Assembly (NCBI GenBank): GCA_033439685.1
Contig: JAUEDM010000007.1
Location: forward strand, 1,984,001 to 2,048,000
Source: Apodospora peruviana
Taxonomy: Eukaryota; Ascomycota; Sordariomycetes; Sordariales; Lasiosphaeriaceae
DNA length: 64,000 nucleotides
Direction of reading: 5' to 3'
Under the pieces are notes generated by a model. That model made no database searches, had not been told where the DNA came from, and saw only the letters and a program-made list of their open reading frames with translations. The position numbers and the translations under genes are program-made. This document shows, in pieces, positions 9,967 through 21,456 of the stretch. Each line of letters opens with the position of its first letter. Positions within the stretch are counted from its first letter, which is position 1.

Positions 9967-12900
9967 ATGGTATTGCAGCCCCCAGCTCCCCCCGAACGCT
10001 CCGCCAGTCTGCTTACCTCTCTTCCAGGTGCTCTACAAGCGCAAGCCGGTGCAGTTTATAACTGTACCGGACGTCGACGATGACCAAGAGGTACGCATCT
10101 TACTGTTTACCCCCTTTCCTACTTACAATTCGCTATTGCCGCTGATACTTGCTCCTCGCTACCCACAGGTCTGGCATATTGCCCAAACGGGCGAGATCTT
10201 TACCACGTACGAGGACTACTTGACTAGGTTTGTTTACTCGGACGCCTGCAGTTGTGTGATAACGAGCTGACCAGACTCTAGAATGGACTTTTATAAACAG
10301 GTACAGTACATCTAAGCCAGTCAAGGCGCGATCGACATGCTCACTAACTGCTTTGCTTGCAAAATAGAAACGTTTCATTTGCCCAATAACCGGACACTCC
10401 GGACTGACCTTCTTCGAGGCACTCCAGAGCGAGGTAGGCATAGCACTTCATTCTTTGTTGCTTACTTTTGCGCAAACTTGCTGACCGGGGTAAAGCTCGC
10501 TGGGGCCGCTGAGGTCGAACAGGCATTCCCGGAAGCTCTCAAAGGGCCCATTCTCCGACGCGTCCAGTTCCAAACCGTGTCCCGAATCGACACCCTGGTC
10601 GACCACATCTACGACGAGTTCAAGTCCGACTACTACCCCGGAGAGACCGTTACAGTGACCATCCTGGATGGCAATCGATTGCATGGTGTTGTCCGGGACA
10701 AGACTCGGTTTGGCAGCAAGGTCCTTCCCGACGGTACCTTGACACCCCCGTTCTCGACATACTTTGTCAGTTTGGACGAGCGCCCCTCTGAGGAAGCCGT
10801 GGTTGACGACACCCATATTTGCCGCGACCGCAAGATCTTCACCAAGTCGGTTCTCAGGGCCTTCATCAAGAGGAGTGTGACAAGGGAAGCATGGACCGGA
10901 GCACCGTGGTTGGTGAAGCATGACATCGCCGAAAAGTACAAGATTGACACGCGCGTTCCGCCCCATTTGCGATACGACAACAAACTCCTCGAGCGGAAGC
11001 AGATCCAGGCGCAGAAGAAAATGATGCACCCCGACGCCAGCAACACGTCCTCTGGCTCGTTTAGTCCGACAGGCCCGGTCCGGTTGCCAGAGTTGAAACC
11101 GGCACCCAAGAGCCACAAGTCTAAGGCACATCAGGCCCAGCAGGCTCAACATCATGGTAGCTCAAACAAGAAACAGCAGACCCTTTTTGCCGGCCCCGAA
11201 CCTGGCAAGTTTGCTCATTTGCCGCTTCCCGGAAACCCCTTCCAATTTCCTCTCTCCTATCGCAACCAGCATCACGATCTGTCACCGGCATACTCCCAGC
11301 CGGAGGCGCCGCCGCCTCCTCCGCCGCCCAAGTATCCCATCGAAGACTTGCAAGTGGCCCCCCGTGGCAGAGTCAGGCCGCAGATCAAATATATATGCAA
11401 CGACCCTCCCGTCAACGACGCGCCACCTTCCAAATTCCCGCTAAGCGATAAGATCCTCATGAAGTCGGTCGGCCCATTACTCGAGACCTGGGACACGCTG
11501 AACGTGTATGCCGAAATCTTTAAGCTGGATTCGTTTACATTTGACGACTATGTGGAAGCCCTACAGATTGCATCTGAGGAGTTGCCGGTAGAACTATTTA
11601 CCGAAGTACACTGTGCAGTACTTAAAATTCTTGTCAGCGAGGAGGGCAGGCTACAAATCCAGCTTCCAGAATTGCAAGAAGAGGATGAAGAGGAGGAAGA
11701 GGAGGACCAATCCGCCGAGCCGACTCCTGAACCCGAACCCCAGCCGTCCGGACGAGCTACTAGAAGTAGCATGGCCAAGCTTGAGGCCGAGAGGATGGCA
11801 GCGGAGTTGGCAGCGGAGGCGGCAGCGGCGCAGGATGCGAAAGATGCGCCGAAGCACCGGGCTGAGGACCTCCTCCGAGGCTTCGACTGGGTTGAGCAGC
11901 TGAAGAAGCGCGAGTTCAAGGATGGCGGATGGGAGATGATTATCGTTGGAATTTTGCACCAGTTATCGAAGAGTGATCGGCAAAAGGCAAATTGTGAGGA
12001 GCTTTTGCAGCAGCTCGTCCCTACTGATATCGATCCGAGCCAAGAGACTGTGCGCCAGCAGTACGCCGCGCTGGATATCAACTATCGCGTCCAAGCTCTC
12101 CAGATAATATGCATGTTGACGGCCGAGACCAAGGCTGTCCGCGGCTACATGGAGGTCTGTAGCGAGACGATGACAGGGTACCGCAAGGAGAAGATCGAAT
12201 GGCAGCGGAAGAGGAAGCAGGCTATAGAGGATTTGAAAAGCCTTAATGATGAGCGCAAGATCCTACTTCCGGACAATCTTCCGCCGAGTCCTCCTTTGGA
12301 GCCAGTCAAGATCAACGGAGACATCAAGATGTCAGATGCGGACAGCCTGCTTGCAGATCACACGTCAGACGAAGTCCAGGACAGTGAAGATGAAGCAGTC
12401 TTGGGAGGACGAAAGCTTCGACGCGCCCAGGATCGCTTGGCCGAGCGCAAGCGCAAAGCCGAGAAGGAACAGGAGCGCAAGGAGCGTGCAGAGGCAGCTG
12501 CCAAGATGCCCAAGCAGTCGAAGCAGTTCATCAAGCTAGAAAAAGATATCCAGAAAAAGGAGCAGGAAATCAGCGAGTGCGAAAAACAAATTAGGAATCT
12601 TGACAATGACCTCCGCGAAGCCGACTGCCCGCGTACACGCGTCCTCGGCAAGGATCGCTTCTGGAACCGGTACTACTGGTTTGAGCGAAATGGCATGCCC
12701 TACGCTGGTCTACCCGACAGCTCGACCGCGGGCGCTGGATACGCCAATGGCTGCATCTGGGTGCAGGGTCCTGACGATCTGGAGCGGGAAGGCTATATTG
12801 ACATGATACCCGAATATCGGGACGAGTATAAGGCCAAGTTCGACATGACGGTACCCGAGCGCAAGAAGCTTGAAGAGGGTAACACGAGCGTGTACAATGC

Positions 12901-13375
12901 CCGCCAGTGGGGCTTTTACTCGGAAGGTGAAGAGGTTGACAAGCTTCTGGAGTGGCTGGATCCGAGAGGGTTCAACGAGCTCAGGCTCCGGAAGGAGATC
13001 GTCAGTTACCGAGATCGCATCGTTACGCATATGGAGTCGCGGAAGGCCTATCTGGGACTAGACGCTCCGGAAGAGGCTGTTAACGGTGACAAGGAAGCCG
13101 AAGAGAAAAAGAAGGACGACGAGCCCGTTGTCGGAAATAAGCGCATGAGCACGCGAGGACGTAACACGGCGAAACAGGCCCCCGAGCCGACAACGACATA
13201 TCGGTGCCTGAAATGGGAGAACACGTACGCGTTGGAGATGATTGGCCACAAGCACTCGGAGCAGCCGGCGCCGGTCCGGGCGAGAAAGCAGACCAAGAGG
13301 AAGAGCGAGGCTGCTGAGCTTGCGCCAGAGCCGGTCACCACGAGAGGCAAGAAGGCTAAGCAGGGCGGTAAATAA
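9967..13375 (+). CDS. itc1: ISWI-complex subunit ITC1-like (WAC, DDT and WHIM domains)
   Basis: This is the large accessory subunit of an ISWI-type chromatin remodeller (yeast Isw2-Itc1; related to metazoan ACF1). It binds DNA and nucleosomes and sets spacing and repression. The exons are 9967-9969, 10028-10090, 10169-10227, 10282-10300, 10368-10433 and 10496-13375, giving 1029 residues. The first coding exon is only the ATG; splicing yields MVLYKRKPVQF, the family N-terminus. The WAC domain spans about residues 1-125, including WHIAQTGEIFTTYEDYL and ICPITGHSGLTFFEAL. A DDT domain lies near 382-440, WHIM1 near 525-575 (LLRGFDWVEQLKKREFKDGG) and a WHIM-type motif near 788 (GKDRFWNRYYWFE). Acidic and A/E/K-rich linkers and a basic tail (KQTKRKS) complete it. 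An unspliced alternative start at 9914 is possible but less likely. Confidence 0.93.
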
Positions 13376-14380
13376 TTGTATCTGTTGCCCGTCTGTGTGT
13401 TTTAAGTTTCAAGTCGACATACTTGCTATTGATGGGGAAGGACATAAAATGGAGGCTCGGTCAGGAAAAAGTTGTATTGCATTTGCTTTTGGGCTTGCAA
13501 AGGCTCTGTTGGGCTAGATTTGAGCTGTTGCTGGGTGGACGGATGGGCTGGATGGATAGGAGTAGCGTGTTGCTTTCTTTGCTTTTGCTGTGGTTGACGG
13601 ATGGGCGGTGGGTTGGTAAGGGCTTGTTTGGTTTGGTTGTTATATGGAGGGCATCTATCTGCTACTGCCACTGCTACTGCTGTGTGCGTCGGGTGTATGC
13701 ATGATCATACATTATTCCGTCAGGGCTGTTGCCCCTACATTTCAAGTAGGGTATGTAGCCTGACTGAGAGAGTTACCTTGATGGGGATGGAGCATAATTG
13801 CGTTTTGTTTTCTAAAATTCTTCGGTTACATAGATAAGACAAAATAAGTACCTACCTTAGCTGTCTGTGTTGGGTGGCATCTTTGCGGTCTTGACAGGCT
13901 AGATATACCTACTGGATGCATACATAAGGTAGCTAAGGTAGTATTTGTTAGATTGGGGATCTGGGAAGTCATGCTGGTTGGGAAGAACTCGATAGAGAGA
14001 AGTGCCTTACGTATGAGAATGGAGGAGATGGTGACGGTGGATTGGTTGGTTGGCTGGTTCATATATATCCATGCAGGTCTGGAACGAGCAATTACAGCTT
14101 CCAAGTTTTTGGGACAAGTCACGGGTTCTTAGCGGGTCATGCGAGAAATCCGAATCTGAAACCTCAAGGCGCGGAAAAAATTATGCTTCTAACCTACTTA
14201 GCCGAGTCCCGATTTGGATACAACCTAGCTTGGAAGTGATAATGGGGAAGCGACGCTGGATTCTTTCATCATTGCGCTTTCCTCCTTTCTCTTGCAATTT
14301 TCATTGTGGGCTATTTTTCTTCCTCTAATTGCTCCGTTTATTAACGTTGATCGGCCGACCGACGACGTCCAAAGGAAAAT
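13376..14380. other. Spacer between itc1 and the PDI-like gene
   Basis: These 1.0 kb hold the itc1 3' UTR and the promoter of the PDI-like gene. Several ACCTA/TAGGTA motifs cluster at 13850-13945. I see no coding gene. Confidence 0.6.
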
Positions 14381-15850
14381 ATGAGACAGTTCATACGACA
14401 GCTCCCCTTTTGCTTGTCATTGTTGGGATTTCTCCTGCTAGGTATCGTAGCAGGGTGGGAGCATGTTAAGGATGCCCAGACTCTTGAAGATACCATCGCT
14501 GGAAATGATGTCGTCTTGGTAGCTTGTGAGTGCCGCAGTTTGAGCATCGTCAGATGTGGTGGTTTGGTTAGCTAACAGAGTTTATGGCAGTTGTCGCGGT
14601 ATGCCAATTCTTGTCTTGCAAAGTCGCGACGTTCATTGATTACAGGCCATTGACTTAGCTGAGTATTGAACGTGCAGTCAGACGAGTAAGGAACCTGATG
14701 ATATAGTTCAAGTCGAGCAGAAGAACAGCTAATACCTGTCATAGACCCAAATCGACGTCTCTTGAGCCGGAGTGGCTATCAGCCTCGGCAGAGCAAAAGA
14801 AACAGCTCGTCAGCATCGACTGTGTCTCGGCCAAGGCGGTCTGTGACACGTACGAGATCGCATATTTTCCCTCTATCGTGCTCTTCAAGTCCGGGAAACC
14901 TGCCACGCAGTATCGAGGTGCACGCACAGCAAGAGCGTATGTTGATTCTCACCAAGAATCTAATTAACCAACGTGAGTTCTCATTAAGCATGGGACCTAC
15001 AGAATCATTCAATTTCTCGCCAGATCGAAGCTTCCCACTGTTTCGGAGGCCCTCGGTGCAGAGGAACTTAGTGCCTTCAAAGACGCCGACGACATCGCCT
15101 TTGTCGCCTTCCTCGATCCCGAGCATGTCAGTTCAGCCAAGACTTTCTCTGAAGTTGCTTCACGATATCGCGATGAATTTTCGTTCGGCACCGTGGTAGA
15201 TTCGTCAGTAGCTGAAGCCCAGAATATCAAGGTTCCATCAGTAGTATGCTACCGATCAGTCGACGGAGATACTGTCGTGTCGCATTTTGAGCCCGACAAA
15301 CTGGATGCTTGGATCAAAGATTCATCGAGGCCAGTGCTCGGGGATCTGACGGTATTAAACCGGCAAAGACTTCTTGACGTGAGATTCATCAACCCCATAT
15401 CTCGCGCACAGATACTGACCTGTACAGCGTGGATGGCCAATGGTTTATCTCTTCGCACCAACCGAAAGCGCGCGACAAGACCTCCGCAAGTCACTGTACA
15501 AGTTTGCAAAAGACTACTACGACTCGTTAACCTCTGTTGTCGTCGACCCTCTCGAGTTCCCTGAGTTGATGGGTCAACTGGGCCTTGATGCGAACTCATT
15601 CCCCGCCGGTGCCGTTCATCAGTTGTCCAAAGACCGCATCTACCCATTTCCCAAAGACAAGGCGCTGAACGCGAACTCGGTCCAACAATGGGGTCTTGAT
15701 GTGTATCAAGGTCGCATCAAGCCTTGGACGCTGCCGGGTGTTACGACCACCTATGAGGACCTCGGTCCAATCAAGGTGGCAACACGAAGGATATCAATGA
15801 GAACTTATCCGGGCATGAAGATCAAGGTTGCAGGACACGATGAGCTATAG
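14381..15850 (+). CDS. PDI-family ER protein without a CXXC site, HDEL-tailed
   Basis: This is a lumenal ER protein with thioredoxin folds, probably a chaperone or substrate-binding PDI relative and not an oxidoreductase. The exons are 14381-14525, 14591-14598, 14678-14685, 14745-14936, 15003-15378 and 15428-15850, giving 383 residues. Two consecutive exons are only 8 nt long. Residues 1-24 are a signal peptide (RQLPFCLSLLGFLLLGIVAG). The a-domain reads FVASDEPKSTSLEPEW. It aligns without gaps to the PDI block FFAPWCGHCKALAPEY, so both active-site cysteines are replaced, by E and S. A later motif, YEIAYFPSIVLFKSGKP, is the cis-proline region. b-type domains follow, including GWPMVYLFAP. The last four residues are HDEL, the ER retrieval signal. 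The exact gap-free alignment supports the micro-exon model. Other in-family functions cannot be excluded. Confidence 0.85.
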
Positions 15851-16144
15851 CTTATGCGTACATGAAAACGCTGGTCCCCATTCATTGTCATTATCGTCGA
15901 ATCAGACAAACCCCGAAAGGAAACACCCGCCAACAAGCCCAGAGAAGAGATCCCCATTGTCATGACCATTAGAGAAAAACAGCCCAAAGAAAACGAGCAG
16001 TTACGGCCATCGTGTTCGAAAGACGGTCATCCCTGAACCGAGCCATCAGATCACCCATTAATCTCCTAACTAAATCGAACGACAGCGAACAAATTATCAA
16101 AAGAGGAGCGGCCCACTGATCCTTCATTGTAACCGTTACACCTG

Positions 16145-18070
16145 TTATGCAACTTCATTCTGTCTTCTGAGGCAGAACTCCAGCCCTCGGCTGCGAATTT
16201 CACTCCGAATCATCGATTCCATGACTTTTGCTCGTCTCCTGCACCACCAGTGTTCGTCAGTCGGTAGAAGGATTCCCACAACCCGGTAAATGTGGAACAG
16301 AAGGACGAGGGCGCGCGAGTCGCCCCCCGATATTAGGGGTAAGAACGGTCCGAAGCAGAGCATAGGAAATGTGAGAACATATCGCACAATGTCTGCTTGC
16401 GTGAGTACCGATCGAGCGCAATCAGGTGGAGTCGGGCCAGTGGCAAAGATGGACGAAGCAGGGCAACCACCAGAAGCATCCCGATCCTCGATAAAGGCGA
16501 TTGCAACCGCCAGACGCACCGCGAGACGCTCGTAAGCGTCGCGTTCGAGCGTTTTGTTATGCTGCCCAGCGCTCTCCACGAAGATCTCACCCATCTTGTA
16601 GCTCTGCCACAGTGTTGCTACCTTGAACACATGCCCATTGAGGGACTGCATATTGAAGGGCACATCGTTGGGCCACGCAGTACCGTTGTCGAAAATCGTG
16701 TCTGAGGAGGTCGATGAGAAGGTGGGCGACGAGAATGTGGGCGACGAGAATGTGGGCGACGAGTAACTGACTGGGCTCTGTGAAGCAGGTAGATACGAAG
16801 GAGAGTACGCGAGGGGAAAAGCATCACGGCCACCGTGATAGCGGGGGTTGTCGTAAAGATCCATGAACCCCTGTGCAGTCCTCTGCCAGTTGAGCCCCCG
16901 AGCATCAACCACGTCTTCTAGCGCCATGCAAGGCTGAAGAACAGGAACCCGCATAAACACGCTGTGTGCGGTTTGGAAGAGCGGCCAAGCCATGAAGAAG
17001 ATCTGACGAACGCCAGTGGACAGCCAGTAGAGACGATCTGCCGAGAGATCTAAAGGCTGATCCGCGCCGGTCCGAACCTCCATGAAGCTCAGATCGCACC
17101 ACATCAGGTGGTGGACAAGGATGGCCGTGCCAAGAAGAGCGTCACAGTTGCTTGCCGTGATGGGACTTGACAGGGCCTTGCGGTAATCACGGAGAGCCTT
17201 GTCAAGCAGCCCATAGTTGGCCTGATGGTAACGCGGCTCACCAGGAACAAGATACGCCAAGTGTGCAGCGGCCAGGGAGAGTACCGCGTTTACAAGATAG
17301 GTGTGCTGCTGAGACTGCAGTGGAGGACATTATATGTTTTAGCCCCTCCAGTCATGCCTATGGCGTAGCATGTGCTCTGCAGAGCCAGGAGAAAGGGGGT
17401 GGGGGAACCTACATGGAAAGCCAGCTGGAGCATGGTCGGCCATATTTCCTGGAAGCACAGTGTGGGAATCGTGAACCTCTCAAAGTGATGCAGGAGCTCC
17501 ATATGAACCAGGTTGATGGGTTCACTTCCGGGCCCGCGGGATGGTCCCGTTGAGGCGATCTCATGGGGGGCCGATGTGCCCTCCATCATGTAGTCGTCGC
17601 CATCTCTTGGTCCAGCTGGCCTATGGCGGACGCAGGTCTCGTTACGCTTGACGCAGTTGCCGCATGGATACGCCTCGTCGCACTACAGAAACCTATCAGC
17701 GAAACCACCCATCGATCTCCTCCATCTCGCCAGTCAACTTTCGAAGGAGTTTCCCGCAACAAGGCCGAACGCTTACTTTCACCTTGCGTTTCTTGCACCT
17801 CACGCACCCCAACCGGGATTTCTGTGGTCACGATTAGCCTTGGATCGACCAATTTCATCAATCTGCAAAGAAGCAATGGTCCACACGACGTGGCCACCAG
17901 CCACAATGGCAAGCAACCCATAGTGACTGGATACGACGTACCCTGTGCGGTCTCTTCCTCCGGGATACATCGTCTTCGGGTCCGACGACCCTCAAAGTCG
18001 GCTGATCCCTACCGTTCGGCACCACAAGAAAGGTGTTTGCAAAGCCGGTAAATTGCATTGATGACCCCAT
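16145..18070 (-). CDS. Zn2Cys6 transcription factor, sterol-uptake-regulator (UPC2)-like
   Basis: This is a nuclear DNA-binding regulator. The exons (high to low) are 18070-17942, 17821-17777, 17682-17413 and 17314-16145, giving 537 residues. A basic run (RRKRPHRKSR) precedes the binuclear zinc cluster at residues 49-75, with cysteines 49, 52, 59, 65, 68 and 75 in perfect C-x2-C-x6-C-x5-C-x2-C-x6-C spacing. An intron separates the third cysteine from the first two. The middle region, LVHMELLHHFERFTIPTLCF, then YLVNAVLSLAAAHLAYLVPG, resembles UPC2-like sterol uptake regulators. Residues encoded at 16722-16763 are a tandem SPTFS repeat. The start at 18070 is the first ATG in the frame that fits; a second lies 12 nt downstream at 18058. 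The target genes are unknown. Confidence 0.85.
16722..16763 (-). repeat. 15-bp tandem repeat inside a coding exon
   Basis: Two full copies and a partial third of a 15-bp unit (plus strand GTGGGCGACGAGAAT) encode repeated SPTFS pentapeptides in the Zn2Cys6 regulator. The unit length keeps the frame, so copy-number change would only lengthen or shorten a Ser/Pro linker. Confidence 0.9.
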
Positions 18071-19343
18071 CACTATTTGTGGCTTTTTGGTTGTACAGTA
18101 TATATGTTTCACGAATCCAACAAGTCGTGGAAAAGGGGCTCTCTGTGGACAAAACTCGGTGACGCCGACGAAGAGAGAAAAAACGAGACAAGATACATTC
18201 ATTCTCTTAACTCTGGCATGACCCTCGTACACTGACTGCCAGTTGCCTTTGGTTATGTATAGTTTCGCGGAAATACAACAACACCTGGCTTGGCGGAGTA
18301 TTATTGATCAGTCATCCGGCAAGCGTCACAGAGTAGAAGCGACTCTTCCCGAGGAAATGCACACATTCCATGCTCCAGACAACACAATGACAAACTAGAG
18401 GACCAGCGGCTCACATCGCCAGTTACATGCTCTCGTCTTCCATAGGCGACCGCATCGAAAATCCTTTGAGAATGTATTTCTCCGTGGCGGCGGATCAAGG
18501 GAAGGGCTTCGAAGATTTACTAGCATCATTGAGATCCGGGTTAACCCGCCGAACTGCCTGTTGAGCAGGGTTATGTTGATATTTTCTGACTGGGAAAGGA
18601 GGTCGGTCGTCGATGAAGGGCGTCCTGGGATGATGAGTGAGCACATGGTCGTATTCCCGAATCAGCGTTGGGGTACTGTTCATGGTGTGGCTTGGCAGAG
18701 CAGAGTGCAGGATCCATTGTGATTGGCGAGAGGCGAGAATAGTCTCTCACCCGACTTGACAGCGGGAAGCCTGACAAATCACCTAACCCTCTTGCGCGAC
18801 GTCAGGTCCAACAATTGGTAGGAAATATTGGGGTACGGGGATCGTCTGTATGCCCATTTCCGCGGACGCGGAGATGACGGAATGGTGTTCCATTCGAAAA
18901 GAAGCTTACCTCAGCTCCACGTGAAGTTAACACGAGGAAGACAGTGTTTATCTCATGCCATGAGGTGTGACTCGAGTTACGAGGTGTAACAGAGAAAAGA
19001 GAAAAGTAGGCATTACTACTATGATTTCCGGGTCTAAGAATACTCCTTATGATCTATGTCGATTGTCTGAACAATATTAACCACCCAAATGTACCAAACC
19101 AGCCGTCGTCACGTCAACTACCAACCGAGAGTCGATGATTCTATGTCTCAAACCCGCTTATTAACCCAGTAATGATAATATCCAACAATATATGCAAGAA
19201 GAGAAGAGAAGAAGAAAATGGAGATGCGGACCGTCTCCAGTGTGTATCAGAAACACCGCCGCGATAAAAAAAGTATCCAATAAGGTAGGTATGTAGATAT
19301 GTAATCAATGACAAACCAAAAGAGAGAGAAAGAAAGCTGCCAT
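18071..19343. other. Spacer upstream of the Zn2Cys6 gene and beyond the MFS 3' end
   Basis: About 1.27 kb, with no supported gene. It contains the promoter of the minus-strand regulator and the 3' flank of the MFS gene. Sequence from about 18900 to 19300 is AT-richer. I see no convincing regulatory site. Confidence 0.55.
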
Positions 19344-21456
19344 CTACCGCCGATCAGCCTTGTTCTTCTCTCCCATCTCCGGGGCTGTCGTCGTGGGCAA
19401 ACGGTCCACGTCGTCGGCCAATACAAGGTCCTGGTACCCAGACCGCGTGCTGCGGTGGCTCCTAAGCTGCCTCAGCACGTTCTCCTGGTTGGTCTGGATC
19501 TCATGCAGCGCCTCGTCCTCGTCGATCATGACAGGCTGGTCCTGCTGCTGCTGCGTGCCAGTGCCACGCATGCGCTGAAGCACGACGGCGGCCTCGGCGG
19601 CGTACTTGCACTTCATGCGGATGGCGGCGCCGTACCGCCAGAACAGAAAAGGGAAAGGCACGCAGGCGAGCGCCAGGAAGGCCGGGATCGTGCTGGCCCA
19701 GTGGATGCCCAGGTCCTTGTACATGTACGGCGTGAAGAGTGGGAAGGCCGCACCAAAAAGTGAGCGCAGCACCGCGTTGGCGGCGAGCACCGATGCCGCG
19801 AAGACGGTGTAGCTGTCAATCAGGTAGCCAAGCAACGACAGAAAGACGAGCACGAGGCCGGCGGCGAAGAAGGCGGACGCGATGATGGGCACGATCCAGT
19901 GGATTTCGGGGCCGTTGGTCCACGCGAACCAGAAGAGGCCGACAGGCAACAGAACGGAGCCGACGATGGCGGGCGGGAGGCGCGCCTCGGGCGGCGCGTT
20001 GCCGTCGTGCTGCCCGGCCACACGGATGTAGCGCTTGTTGTCGAACATGGCGTACATGACGCCTGCCATCATGCCGACGGCCACGCCGACGAAAGCCAGA
20101 CCGCCGATGCCGGGGGTCCAGCCGCGGTACTGCTGGAAGACGATGGGGAAGGCGGCGAACATGAGGTATAGGGTGCCGTAGATAATGGCGATGTAGACGG
20201 ACGACAGGAAGACGATGGGCTCGCGGAAGAGGAGGATCCAGGGGCGCGAGAGCGCGGCCCGGATCTGCTCGGCTTTGGTCTTCTTGTTGTGCATGTCGAG
20301 CTTGGAGACGTAGGTCTTGCCGGTCATCTTGGACATCTTGGCGGCGCGGCGGCGCAGGAGCACGGGCGCGTACGTTTCGGGCACGAAGACGACGCAGACG
20401 ATGAAGAGCACGCCCGTAAAGATGGCCATCAATCCCTCGATCCAGACCCAGCCCTCGGCCTGGCCGAGGAAACCGCCGACGATGGGGCCGATGGATGGAC
20501 CCAAGAAGGGCGCGATGGCGAAGATGCCTGAGGCGATACCGCGTTCTTTATGGGGTTAGAAGTCGATCAAGGCTGGGATGAGAGAGAAAGGAAGCGTACC
20601 GTTGGCAAGGAAAATGTCGGCAATGACACCACCCGAGTTGGTCAGAGGGGACGAGCCGAACGCGCCGGCGAAGAAGCGCAGGGTGACGAGCGTCTCGATG
20701 TTCTTGGAGCCCGTGGCGCCGGCGTTGAAGACCGTCAGGCCGAGGTAGCTGACGAAGAAGATGATTTGTCTGCCGTAGAATTCTAATCGGGGCATACAGA
20801 TTTGTCAGTTTGATGTTTCTTTTCGCATTTCACATTTATCCGTTGTTTGTTTGTTATCCCCTCTCCTTTTTTACAAATCATGCCCCTGACCGAAACAAAC
20901 AAACAGAAAAAGGTTCTCGTTTCCAACAACAATCCACTACCACCAACTTGAAAGAAAAAGAAGAGAGCAGAAACATACCACTGAGAGGCGCCCATAGCAA
21001 AGGCCCAACCGCGAAACCAAACACGAACAACGACACGCCCAAGATGGCAACAATGGTGCTGACGTGGAAGTCTCGAATCACTTCCGAGATGCCACCCGAG
21101 AAGGCTGTGCTCACGAAAGCAACAGCAAGAGTCGCAAAGGCTTGCAGGACCGTGATGGTCCACTTCCTCCAGGCGGGGAACAGGAGCGGGTTGCGCGCGT
21201 CGTTGGGCAAGAAGTCGACGATGTAGGGCGACTCGGGCGTGCCCTCCCCGGGATACGTGTGCTCGAGCACGCGGGTGTCGACGCCGGCGGAGTCGAGGAT
21301 GAGGGCGAAGTTGCCGACTTTTTGGGGGGCCGAGGAGGGTTTTTGGGCCTCGATGTCCTTTTCGTTCGCCATGGTATGTGTGGTGGTGGTATTGTTGTTA
21401 TCGGGGAGCTGTGTGGTGGATGAGGAGGACGTCGTCGGCGGGGACGACGATACCAT
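19344..21456 (-). CDS. MFS multidrug-type transporter (DHA1 family)
   Basis: This is a plasma-membrane proton antiporter of the DHA1 (12-TM) drug/polyamine group. The exons (high to low) are 21456-20979, 20782-20600 and 20545-19344, giving 620 residues. The cytosolic N-terminus carries NPLLFPAWRKW before TM1. The signature block GPLLWAPLSEFYGRQ, split by intron 1, is the DHA1 loop 2-3 motif. LRFFAGAFGSSPLTNSGGVIADIF and the following GPSIGPIVGGFLGQ match motif C of antiporters. The central loop is charged (RRRAAKMSKMTGK), and a long hydrophilic C-tail follows the last TM segment. Start choice: the ATG at 21456 has A at -3 and G at +4. The ATG at 21372 (MANEKDIEAQ) has an even better context and would give 592 residues. 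Substrate cannot be read from sequence. Confidence 0.9.

Noticed and set aside
10448..11155. 235-codon minus-strand frame opposite itc1
   Set aside because: It is a shadow of the itc1 coding frame, with no recognisable features.
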